From NCBI GenBank assembly GCA_009787075.1, contig WRGS01000218.1:1-16157 (forward strand): a stretch of DNA of 16,157 nucleotides, written 5' to 3'. Positions within the stretch are counted from its first letter, which is position 1; the number at the start of each line of letters is the position of its first letter. Below the pieces are notes generated by a model, which saw only the letters and a program-made list of their open reading frames with translations, made no database searches and was not told the DNA's origin. Made by a program: the position numbers and the translations under genes. Shown here in pieces: positions 8,025-13,920 of the stretch. Source of the DNA: Paludibacter sp. (GTDB lineage Bacteria; Bacteroidota; Bacteroidia; Bacteroidales; Paludibacteraceae).

Positions 8025-9032
8025 ATGTTGAAAATTAAACATTTAATCGTATTAATTGCGGCGTTTGCGATTTGTGCGAGCATAAACGGACAGTCGGCTT
8101 TTGTTTATTCGTTGCCGAAAACTGTGTTGAAAATTGATATTACAGTTGAAAAAACGGTTGAAACTCCGGGCGAATTTTATCAGTATGCACAACGTTATTT
8201 GGGTGTAAATAAAGTTATTACAGCAAAAAAAACAACTTTTAGCATTGTTTCAATTGCTGCCGCTGCCCAAGCAGAGCCAAACCCCGAACAAACTTATTCT
8301 TTAAATGGCTTGGCAAATAAAAATTTGGCAATTTCTGTTGATGAAAAGGGAATTCTCACAGGTTTGAATAATTTTATAAAAAAAGAAATCAATGAAGAAA
8401 CGCCATTGCTTCAAAATCCATCTGAAAATCAACAAACATCTGATTTGTTGCCGCTCACAGAAGAATATATGATGGCATCTTCCACAGCCAAAATGGCAGA
8501 AGGCGCAGCAAAACAGATTTATCAAATACGCGAAGGGCGAATGAGTTTGCTTTCGGGTGATGTGAATAATTTTCCGCAAGGCAACGCTATGGGCGAACTT
8601 TTGAGCCGAATGGACAAAGAAGAGCAACATTTGATCGAACTTTTTACAGGCAAAAAAACTACAACTTACCAAACAAAAACAATTTATTTCAACCCTGAAC
8701 AAACATTTGTAAATCAAGTGCTTTTCCGCCTTTCAAACATTAATGGAGTTGTTGCGGCAGACGATTTGAGCGGTGCGCCTGTGTCGATTAATTTTTCCGC
8801 CGAAAGCAAAAGTCAGGTTGCAAATACTAACAAATCGGCGGTTGTGCTGTATTATGTTTTGCCTGTAAAAGGAAAAATAACAATTAATGATGCTCAAAAT
8901 CAGTATTTTACGGGCGAATTTACTTTTCCGCAATTCGGTACAGTACTTCCGTTGAGCGAAAAGATGCTGACTAAAAATACAAAACGCGTTTTAATCGACA
9001 ATCAAACAGGAAGATTGCTCGGAATAGAATAA
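8025..9032 (+). CDS. DUF4831 family protein, exported
   Basis: A 335-residue protein of the DUF4831 family, found mainly in Bacteroidota and of unknown function. From the ATG at 8025 it opens with a classical signal peptide: MLKIKH, then the hydrophobic run LIVLIAAFAICASI, with likely cleavage near ASING (residues 18-22). The body contains SAFVYSLPKT and YAQRYLGVNK, and ends in a beta-rich region. No catalytic motif is evident. The frame is open from an ATG at 7968, but that ATG sits inside the promoter and would add 19 residues ahead of a good signal peptide, so I reject it. It is the first gene of a tightly spaced run; rfbC follows after 16 bases. Placement in the envelope is inferred from the signal peptide only. 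Confidence 0.82.
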   Translation: MLKIKHLIVLIAAFAICASINGQSAFVYSLPKTVLKIDITVEKTVETPGEFYQYAQRYLGVNKVITAKKTTFSIVSIAAAAQAEPNPEQTYSLNGLANKNLAISVDEKGILTGLNNFIKKEINEETPLLQNPSENQQTSDLLPLTEEYMMASSTAKMAEGAAKQIYQIREGRMSLLSGDVNNFPQGNAMGELLSRMDKEEQHLIELFTGKKTTTYQTKTIYFNPEQTFVNQVLFRLSNINGVVAADDLSGAPVSINFSAESKSQVANTNKSAVVLYYVLPVKGKITINDAQNQYFTGEFTFPQFGTVLPLSEKMLTKNTKRVLIDNQTGRLLGIE

Positions 9033-9048
9033 AAAAATTGTAATAAAA

Positions 9049-9597
9049 ATGAAAATAATTCAAACTATAATTAAGGATTTAGTGATTGTTGAGCCGCAGG
9101 TTTTTGCCGACAGTCGCGGATTTTTTTGCGAAACGTACAACGAGCAGAAATATTTTGATGCTGGAATAAAAGTGCGTTTTGTGCAGGATAATATGTCGAA
9201 ATCGACTTTTGGTGTGCTGCGCGGGCTGCATTATCAACTTGCACCTCATAGCCAAAGCAAACTTGTTTCGGTTGTAGAAGGTGCGGTGTGGGACGTGGCA
9301 GTTGATTTGCGCAAAAATTCTGCAACTTTCGGGCAATGGTTCGGCGTGGAACTGACTGCCGAAAATCATCGACAATTCTTTATTCCGCAAGGTTTTGCGC
9401 ACGGTTTTGCGGTTTTATCGCCAACGGCGGTTTTTACCTACAAATGCGATGATTTCTACAATCCATCGTTGGAAAGAGGAATTATTTTTAATGATTCTAC
9501 TTTAAAAATCGATTGGAAAATGGCAGAAAAAGTAGCAATTATTTCGGAAAAAGACCTCAAGCACCCAACTTTTCTCAATGCAGAAACGAATTTTTGA
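9049..9597 (+). CDS. rfbC: dTDP-4-dehydrorhamnose 3,5-epimerase
   Basis: A cytosolic cupin enzyme that epimerises dTDP-4-keto-6-deoxyglucose at C3 and C5, the third step of dTDP-L-rhamnose synthesis for surface polysaccharide. The length of 182 residues is standard. Motifs: DSRGFFCETY (21-30), VLRGLHYQ with the catalytic histidine H61, K71, the FIPQGFAHGF cupin turn (111-120), Y131 in FTYKCDDFY, and D169 in SEKDL. These correspond by position to the active-site residues known in Salmonella RmlC. The other rhamnose genes (rfbA, rfbB, rfbD) are not nearby, which is unusual relative to the classical rfb cluster. tatD follows after 12 bases, suggesting one transcript. Confidence 0.95.
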   Translation: MKIIQTIIKDLVIVEPQVFADSRGFFCETYNEQKYFDAGIKVRFVQDNMSKSTFGVLRGLHYQLAPHSQSKLVSVVEGAVWDVAVDLRKNSATFGQWFGVELTAENHRQFFIPQGFAHGFAVLSPTAVFTYKCDDFYNPSLERGIIFNDSTLKIDWKMAEKVAIISEKDLKHPTFLNAETNF

Positions 9598-9609
9598 AAA
9601 TTAATGTAA

Positions 9610-10374
9610 ATGATTGATACTCACTCACATATTTATTTGGAAGAATTTGACGAAGATATTTCGGAAGTGATTTTGCGGGCAAAAACATCAGGAATAGAAA
9701 AAATTATTTTGCCAAATATCGACAGTCAAAGTATTGATAGAATGTTGAATTTGAAAAACCAGCAGCCCGATTTTTTATTTGCGGCAATGGGTTTACACCC
9801 AACTTCTGTCAAAGAAAATTATTTAGATGAATTGAAAATCATTGAAAATCAACTTAACGAAAAAAAATTTATCGCCCTTGGCGAAATAGGAATTGACCTT
9901 TATTGGGATAAAACATTTGAAACAGAGCAAATTATGGCTTTTCAAACGCAGTGTCAATGGGCTTTGCAACGCAATTTGCCTGTAATTATTCACGTGCGCA
10001 ATTCGTTTGAAGCAACGATGAAGGCGCTAAAACCTTTTGAAAACAGCGGTTTGCGCGGTGTTTTTCACAGTTTTGGCGGAACATACGAGCAGGCAAATGA
10101 AATTTTGAATTTTGGTGATTTTTATTTGGGAATAAATGGGATAGTAACTTTTAAAAACAGTAATTTGACGGAAGTTTTACAGAAAATCCCTTTGCAACGC
10201 ATTGTAACAGAAACAGATTCGCCTTATCTTGCTCCTGTTCCGCATCGGGGAAAACGCAACGAATCGGCTTTTATTTCGCTTGTTGTGAAAAAACTTTCAG
10301 AAGTTTATCAAATCTCTGAAAATCAGATAGATAAAATTACAACGCAAAATGCAAAAAACTTGTTTAGAATATAA
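9610..10374 (+). CDS. TatD family metal-dependent hydrolase
   Basis: A 254-residue TIM-barrel hydrolase of the amidohydrolase superfamily. Family members such as E. coli TatD have metal-dependent DNase activity and some act on D-aminoacyl-tRNA; the substrate here is not shown by sequence. Metal ligands are visible: HSH (H5, H7), E92 in ALGEIGIDLYWD, H128 in IIHVRN, H153 in FHSFGG, and D203 in TETDSPYLAP. The C-terminal AKNLFRI ending is typical. The length matches the family. It lies between rfbC and a P-loop kinase gene with gaps of 12 and 26 bases, consistent with an operon. TatD proteins are housekeeping and often sit in mixed operons. Confidence 0.94.
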   Translation: MIDTHSHIYLEEFDEDISEVILRAKTSGIEKIILPNIDSQSIDRMLNLKNQQPDFLFAAMGLHPTSVKENYLDELKIIENQLNEKKFIALGEIGIDLYWDKTFETEQIMAFQTQCQWALQRNLPVIIHVRNSFEATMKALKPFENSGLRGVFHSFGGTYEQANEILNFGDFYLGINGIVTFKNSNLTEVLQKIPLQRIVTETDSPYLAPVPHRGKRNESAFISLVVKKLSEVYQISENQIDKITTQNAKNLFRI

Positions 10375-10400
10375 TTTTTTTTAAAAATCGTAAATAAAAA

Positions 10401-10961
10401 ATGGAAAGAATAATTACACTGACAGGCGATTTGGGCAGCGGAAAATCAACAGTTTCGGCTATTTTGTGCAAAAAATTGAATTACGACTACATTTATACGG
10501 GTAAAATTCAACGCGCGATTGCCGACAAATACAAAATGACGACACTTGAACTGAATAAATACGCAGAAACGCACCCCGAAATTGATGAAGAAATTGACTC
10601 AACTTTTAAATCGTTGAATAATTCTACTCGTTTAATCGTAGATTCCCGCCTTGCATGGTTTTTTATCCCGCACTCGTTTAAGGTATTTTTGAAAACCGAT
10701 TTGTCTGTTACCGCACAAAGAATTTTTAACGACAGCAACCGCACAAGCGAGAAAAAATACGCATCAATAGAAGATGCCGCCGCAAATATTATTGCCCGAA
10801 AGACAAGCGAAAACAAGCGTTATATGGAGTTGTATGGTGCAGATTGCGCCGATTTGTCGAATTTCAATCTCGTTGTCGATACTTCATTTCTCTCGGCGGA
10901 ACAAGTGGCGGAAATTATTTTTGAGAAATATGAACAATATTGTGACTTTGTAAATAAATAA
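10401..10961 (+). CDS. Cytidylate kinase-like P-loop kinase
   Basis: A 186-residue nucleotide kinase. Walker A is GDLGSGKST (residues 9-17). The order of later motifs, YIYTGKIQRAIA (30-41), ELNKYAETHPEIDEEID (about 50-66) and LIVDSRLAWF (78-87), follows the short archaeal-type cytidylate kinases, which phosphorylate CMP or dCMP, rather than the longer bacterial Cmk. A lid-like segment NRTSEKKYAS (113-122) and RKTSENKRYMELYG follow. I infer a role in pyrimidine nucleotide metabolism, supported by the thymidine kinase gene 34 bases downstream. The substrate is not proven; it could be another small-molecule kinase of the AAA_18 type. Confidence 0.8.
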   Translation: MERIITLTGDLGSGKSTVSAILCKKLNYDYIYTGKIQRAIADKYKMTTLELNKYAETHPEIDEEIDSTFKSLNNSTRLIVDSRLAWFFIPHSFKVFLKTDLSVTAQRIFNDSNRTSEKKYASIEDAAANIIARKTSENKRYMELYGADCADLSNFNLVVDTSFLSAEQVAEIIFEKYEQYCDFVNK

Positions 10962-10995
10962 AAATCGGAAAATTAAAATCTTAATTAAAAACATA

Positions 10996-11580
10996 ATGCT
11001 TTTTTCAGAACAAAATAACAGTCAAATGCCGCGTCGAGGCAGTGTAGAAGTGATTTGCGGCTCAATGTTTTCCGGCAAAACCGAAGAGTTAATTCGCCGT
11101 TTGAAGCGTGCAAAATTTGCGCGGCAAAATGTAGAAATTTTCAAACCAACGATTGATACGCGCTATTCTGAAGTTGAAGTCGTTTCACACGACCGCAACG
11201 CAATCCGCAGTACACCCGTTGCCACGCCTGAAGAGATTTTATTGCTTGCAGGAAATGTTGATGTTATTGGGATTGACGAGGCGCAATTCTTTGCGCCTTC
11301 GCTTGTGGAAGTTTGCAATACGCTTGCAAATCAAGGAATTAGAGTAATTGTTGCCGGACTTGATATGGATTTTAAAGGAATTCCATTCGGACCGATGCCT
11401 GCGCTTTGCGCCATTGCCGAAGATGTTTATAAAGTTCACGCAATTTGCGTGCGTTGCGGTTCATTGGCGTATGTCTCTCACCGTTTGGTTGCCGACGAAA
11501 AACAGGTGCTTTTGGGCGAAACTTCCGAATATGAGCCGATTTGCAGGCATTGTTTTGATAAAATAAATAAAAATAAATAA
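10996..11580 (+). CDS. tdk: Thymidine kinase (type II)
   Basis: This enzyme phosphorylates thymidine to dTMP in the salvage pathway, in the cytosol, as a tetramer in this family. The 194-residue length is normal. Walker A GSMFSGKT (22-29), DEAQFF (94-99, catalytic E95), the GLDMDFKGIPFGP stretch (121-133) that begins the lasso region, and four zinc cysteines C151/C154 and C183/C186 (CVRC, CRHC) are intact. The start MLFSEQNN matches Bacteroides homologues as I recall them, so I keep it over the ATG ten codons in. It follows the cytidylate-kinase-like gene closely; a nucleoside symporter gene lies at 14559. Confidence 0.96.
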   Translation: MLFSEQNNSQMPRRGSVEVICGSMFSGKTEELIRRLKRAKFARQNVEIFKPTIDTRYSEVEVVSHDRNAIRSTPVATPEEILLLAGNVDVIGIDEAQFFAPSLVEVCNTLANQGIRVIVAGLDMDFKGIPFGPMPALCAIAEDVYKVHAICVRCGSLAYVSHRLVADEKQVLLGETSEYEPICRHCFDKINKNK

Positions 11581-11602
11581 TTTTTTTAAAGAAAATTTTT
11601 AA

Positions 11603-11610
11603 TAATTTTG
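11603..11610 (+). promoter_or_regulatory. Possible internal -7 element before the thioesterase gene
   Basis: TAATTTTG matches TAnnTTTG, but no TTTG is found 19-20 bases upstream, and the ATG at 11622 is only 11 bases further on. If real, the transcript would be nearly leaderless. Chance occurrence in AT-rich DNA is quite possible. Confidence 0.25.
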
Positions 11611-11621
11611 CAAAAAAAATC

Positions 11622-12017
11622 ATGAACGAATTTATTTACGAAATGGAATTCAAAGTGCGCGATTACGAGTGCGATATTCAGGGAATTGTCAATAATGCAA
11701 ACTATCAGCATTACCTTGAACATACGCGGCACGAATTTTTGAAACAAAACAATGTTTCGTTCTCGGAACTTCACAGTCGAGGCGTTGATGCGGTGGTTTC
11801 GCACGTGGAAATTCAATACAAAAATTCGCTGCGCCCCGACGATATTTTCGTTTCCAAACTCAATGTTGTAAAGCATGGCGCAAAATATGTTTTTAATCAG
11901 GCAATTTTTCGCAAAAACGACAATGCGCTGTGCATCAGAGCAAAAATAGAAACTGTTATTTTAATTAATGGAAAATTACAAAAAGGATTTGAAATTTTTG
12001 ATAATCTTATAAAATAA
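11622..12017 (+). CDS. Acyl-CoA thioesterase, 4HBT/YbgC-like hotdog fold
   Basis: A 131-residue single-hotdog-domain thioesterase that cleaves acyl-CoA or related thioesters; the true substrate is not visible in the sequence. The family signature is present near the N-terminus: VRDYECDIQGIVNNANYQHY (12-31), with D18 in the position of the catalytic aspartate of the 4-hydroxybenzoyl-CoA thioesterase family, followed by YLEHTRHEFL. Residues 60-75 contain the central strand SHVEIQYKNSLRPDD. The length is typical (130-140). It lies 41 bases after tdk and only 4 bases before the DUF59 gene, so the latter pair is very likely translated from one mRNA. Confidence 0.9.
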   Translation: MNEFIYEMEFKVRDYECDIQGIVNNANYQHYLEHTRHEFLKQNNVSFSELHSRGVDAVVSHVEIQYKNSLRPDDIFVSKLNVVKHGAKYVFNQAIFRKNDNALCIRAKIETVILINGKLQKGFEIFDNLIK

Positions 12018-12021
12018 AAAA

Positions 12022-12333
12022 ATGGATATTTTACAGACAGAAGAAAAAATCGTGCGAATGCTCAAAACAGTTTACGACCCCGAAATTCCTGTAAATGTTT
12101 ATGATTTGGGGCTGATTTACCGCATAGATTTGCAGGAAAACGGCGATTTGATCGTTGATATGACGCTTACCGCGCCTAATTGTCCTCTTGCCGATTATAT
12201 TGTAGAAGATGTGAAAATGAAACTCGAAGCGGTTGAATCGGTGAAAAATGTAACGGTAAATCTGGTTTTTGAGCCTGCATGGAACAAGGATTTGATGAGC
12301 GAAGAGGCTAAACTCGAACTCGGATTCCTTTAA
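12022..12333 (+). CDS. DUF59 / MIP18-family protein, SufT-like Fe-S maturation factor
   Basis: A 103-residue protein of the DUF59 (MIP18) family. Members, including SufT and the CIA2 part of the eukaryotic cytosolic Fe-S pathway, help insert iron-sulfur clusters in target proteins. The conserved features are VYDPEIPVNVYDLGL (17-31) and TAPNCPLADY (50-59), with the reactive cysteine at C54. The C-terminus EPAWNKDLMSEEAKLELG (84-101) is the usual tail. Length is standard for the single-domain form. It ends the seven-gene run; no other suf genes are in the window. I infer a housekeeping role in Fe-S assembly. Confidence 0.9.
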   Translation: MDILQTEEKIVRMLKTVYDPEIPVNVYDLGLIYRIDLQENGDLIVDMTLTAPNCPLADYIVEDVKMKLEAVESVKNVTVNLVFEPAWNKDLMSEEAKLELGFL

Positions 12334-12429
12334 ATGAGACAAAAATCATTTTTTGTAAAAAATAAATATCTGAAAATCAATAGTTTAATATTTTTATCTA
12401 AAATATTTTAAAAAAAATAAAAATAAATC

Positions 12430-12460
12430 ATTGCAATTCAAAAAAAAGGTTTTACATTTG
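12430..12460 (+). promoter_or_regulatory. Promoter of the histone H1-like gene
   Basis: ATTG (12430-12433), 19 bases, then a perfect TACATTTG (12453-12460). Transcription would start near 12466, leaving an A/T-only leader of about 44 bases. That leader contains an imperfect direct repeat, AATTATTTTAAAGTAA (12464-12479) and AATTATTAAAGTAA (12492-12505), the second copy ending just before the start codon. Confidence 0.65.
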
Positions 12461-12509
12461 CACAATTATTTTAAAGTAATTCAAATTTAATAATTATTAA
12501 AGTAAAAAA

Positions 12510-12686
12510 ATGGAAAAATTGGTAAAATTAATCGTTGCGGAATACGACGCATTTTTGGCGGACGCAACCGCGCAGTTGGAAAAAGGCAATAAAGCCGCAG
12601 GAACTCGTGCTCGCAAAGCATCTTTGGGTTTAGAAAAGAAACTTAAAGAATTCCGTAAAGTGTCTTTGGAATTGGCTAAGAAATAA
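12510..12686 (+). CDS. Histone H1-like DNA-associated protein (58 aa)
   Basis: A very short, lysine-rich protein beginning MEKLVKLIVAEYDAF and containing EKGNKAAGTRARKASLGLEK (24-43) then KLKEFRKVSLELAKK. It resembles the small histone H1/Hc1-type proteins of Bacteroidota, which carry the same NKAAGxRARKxS core, and is expected to bind nucleic acid or the nucleoid; direct function in this phylum is poorly known. The N-terminal third is amphipathic and acidic enough to form a helix; the rest is basic. The gene has its own promoter and a strong terminator, so it is a monocistronic unit. The start is preceded by AAAGTAAAAAA. At 58 residues it is easily missed by length cut-offs. Confidence 0.88.
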   Translation: MEKLVKLIVAEYDAFLADATAQLEKGNKAAGTRARKASLGLEKKLKEFRKVSLELAKK

Positions 12687-12700
12687 TTCCTACTTACTGC

Positions 12701-12741
12701 AAAAAACGGCTGCCGAAAAAATATTTTTGGCGGCTTTTTTG
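12701..12741 (+). terminator. Rho-independent terminator of the histone H1-like gene
   Basis: Stem GCTGCC (12709-12714) with GGCGGC (12729-12734), extended inward by A-runs pairing with TTTTT, followed directly by TTTTTT (12735-12740). A matching run of six A residues precedes the stem, so it could also act on the other strand. It starts 15 bases past the stop codon. Confidence 0.88.
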
Positions 12742-12758
12742 TGCATTCAACGAAAAAA

Positions 12759-12790
12759 TTTGTTATTTTAAGGAAAAAACACTACCTTTG
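12759..12790 (+). promoter_or_regulatory. Promoter of the tRNA-Arg gene
   Basis: TTTG (12759-12762), 20 bases, TACCTTTG (12783-12790): exact matches to both boxes of the Bacteroidota housekeeping promoter. Transcription should begin near 12796, about 29 bases before the mature tRNA. Confidence 0.85.
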
Positions 12791-12824
12791 CACCCGAAAA
12801 TTTTTCAAAATATAAAATATCATT

Positions 12825-12898
12825 GGTTCCGTAGCTCAGCTGGATAGAGCAACAGCCTTCTAAGCTGTGGGTCAAGCGTTCGAATCGCTTCGGAATCA
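12825..12898 (+). tRNA. tRNA-Arg (anticodon TCT)
   Basis: A complete 74-base cloverleaf. The acceptor stem GGTTCCG pairs with CGGAATC (one G-T), with discriminator A. The D arm is GCTC AGCTGGATA GAGC. The anticodon stem ACAGC/GCTGT encloses the loop CTTCTAA, so the anticodon is TCT and reads AGA/AGG. The T arm is AAGCG TTCGAAT CGCTT. CCA is not encoded and must be added after transcription. It has its own promoter and terminator. AGA is a codon expected to matter in an AT-rich genome. Confidence 0.97.
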
Positions 12899-12940
12899 CA
12901 AAGAAACAAGCGCGGCAATTTTGTGGCGCTTGTTTCTTTG
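12899..12940 (+). terminator. Terminator stem after tRNA-Arg
   Basis: CAAAGAAACAAGCGC (12899-12913) and GCGCTTGTTTCTTTG (12926-12940) form a perfect 15-bp stem with a 12-base loop, starting right after the tRNA. The GC-rich core CAAGCGC/GCGCTTG followed by TTTCTTT behaves as a standard terminator, and the A-rich left arm makes it symmetrical. Confidence 0.85.
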
Positions 12941-12964
12941 CTGGAAAACTGAAATTGTTTCAAA

Positions 12965-13003
12965 AGCACACAGATTAAAGTGATTTTCACAGATTTGTGT
13001 GCT
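12965..13003. repeat. REP-like nested palindrome
   Basis: Outer arms AGCACACA (12965-12972) and TGTGTGCT (12996-13003) are perfect complements and enclose a second small hairpin GTGA-TTT-TCAC (12980-12990). CACAGATT also occurs twice inside as a direct repeat. The composition resembles dispersed ATCTGTG-type intergenic repeats in Bacteroidota genomes, but copy number cannot be seen here. Confidence 0.45.
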
Positions 13004-13039
13004 AAAATATTTTTTCAATAATCTTTCTTGTGTTAAAAA

Positions 13040-13071
13040 TTTGCAGGGATAAAAATTTATCCCTATCTTTG
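13040..13071 (+). promoter_or_regulatory. Promoter with embedded operator for the DUF4160/DUF2442 pair
   Basis: TTTG (13040-13043), 20 bases, TATCTTTG (13064-13071), both boxes perfect. The spacer holds the perfect palindrome GGGATAAAAATTTATCCC (13046-13063): arms GGGATAAA and TTTATCCC around two central A residues, ending directly against the -7 box. A protein bound there would block RNA polymerase, so this is a probable operator. The HTH-bearing product of the second gene is the obvious candidate repressor, by inference. Confidence 0.75.
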
Positions 13072-13098
13072 CAGTATAATTTTAAAGTAAAACAATAG

Positions 13099-13332
13099 CC
13101 AACATTATTAAATATCTTCGGTTTACGCTTCTATTTTTATTCAGATGAACATACGCCCGTACATGTTCATATAAAAAATGCTGATGGAAAAGCAAAAATA
13201 AATTTACTTCCTTCAATAGAGGTTGTGGAAAATAAAAACATAAAAAATAAAGATATAAAAAAAGCATTGCAAATCATTGAGTTATACAAAGAAGATTTTA
13301 TTAAGGCTTGGAATGAATATCACGAAATTTAA
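13099..13332 (+). pseudogene. DUF4160 family protein lacking a start codon
   Basis: An open frame of 77 codons translating as PTLLNIFGLRFYFYSDEHTP... and ending AWNEYHEI matches the whole length of DUF4160, small proteins of about 80 residues that usually begin MPT. The codon before the proline is TAG (13096-13098); the bases read ATAGCCAACA where ATGCCAACA would be expected, so a single inserted A seems to have removed the start. No ATG, GTG or TTG occurs in frame before codon 43. The leader TTAAAGTAAAA just upstream is nearly the one before the histone-like gene, confirming where the start should be. HTPVHVHIKNADGKAKINL (18-36) is the family core; function is unknown. It lies 11 bases before the DUF2442-HTH gene. 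Alternatives: rare initiation at ATC (codon 6), or a sequencing error. Confidence 0.7.
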
Positions 13333-13343
13333 AAATAAAAAAA

Positions 13344-13790
13344 ATGGAAACAATAAAAACAATATGGTTTTCTCAAAGTAGTATTTTTATGCAGACAGAA
13401 AAGGGAGCAATTTTCAGCAGACCATTAGAAGCATTTCCACTGCTGAAAAATGCTACTGAATTTGAGCGCAAAAATTTCAAAATTGGAAAATTCAAAGACG
13501 ATATTCGATGGGAAGATTTGGATGAAGATATTCATATTAACAGTTTCTTTTCCGACGATGCGCCAAAGCCAAATCTGATAGGCGATTTTTTTTCTGCACA
13601 CCCTCAAATCAACGTTTCTTCTTTTGCCAAACAGATAGGAATCAACAAAAGCCTTATGGCAAAATATATATATGGAATAAAAACGCCATCGGAAAAAAGG
13701 AAAAAAGAGATTCAGGACGGACTGAACCAATTGGCAAAAAGTTTAAACAGTGTTCAATTTGTTTCAGATACAGACGGCTACATAATATAA
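13344..13790 (+). CDS. DUF2442 protein with C-terminal helix-turn-helix
   Basis: A 148-residue two-part protein. Residues 1 to about 72 fit DUF2442: TIKTIWFSQSSIFMQTEKG, the PLEAFPLLKNAT stretch (27-38), and the hallmark IRWEDLDEDIHI (54-65). Residues about 88-137 look like an XRE-type helix-turn-helix: NVSSFAKQIGINKSLMAKYI (90-109) followed by GIKTPSEKRKKEIQDGL. DUF2442 genes are often beside DUF4160 genes, as here, and the pair resembles toxin-antitoxin architecture, though I know of no proof. The HTH suggests it binds the palindrome in the shared promoter and represses its own transcription. The frame is intact, unlike its partner. No obvious terminator follows within the 67 bases to the next gene's promoter. 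Confidence 0.82.
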   Translation: METIKTIWFSQSSIFMQTEKGAIFSRPLEAFPLLKNATEFERKNFKIGKFKDDIRWEDLDEDIHINSFFSDDAPKPNLIGDFFSAHPQINVSSFAKQIGINKSLMAKYIYGIKTPSEKRKKEIQDGLNQLAKSLNSVQFVSDTDGYII

Positions 13791-13852
13791 CGGTTGCATT
13801 GCTTATGCGAGGTATTTTGCAAATAAACTCAAAATTAATTTTCAAAATAAAG

Positions 13853-13884
13853 TTTGTATGTTTTCTAAATTAATTGTACTTTTG
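13853..13884 (+). promoter_or_regulatory. Promoter of the bifunctional nuclease and symporter genes
   Basis: TTTG (13853-13856), 20 bases, TACTTTTG (13877-13884), both boxes perfect. Transcription would start near 13890. The ATG at 13858 lies in the spacer, so it cannot be the translation start of this transcript; the ATG at 13921 has a leader of about 31 bases. Confidence 0.75.
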
Positions 13885-13920
13885 CTTTTTAAAAAATTAA
13901 AAACAATTTTTAAAGAAAAA

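Noticed and set aside
12387..12407. AT-only inverted repeat AATATTTT / AAAATATT after the DUF59 gene as a terminator
   Set aside because: The stem has no GC pairs and no proper T-tail; chance in such AT-rich DNA is likely.
13082..13267. Minus-strand frame of 61 codons
   Set aside because: Antisense to the DUF4160 frame, which shows recognisable family motifs in the plus direction.
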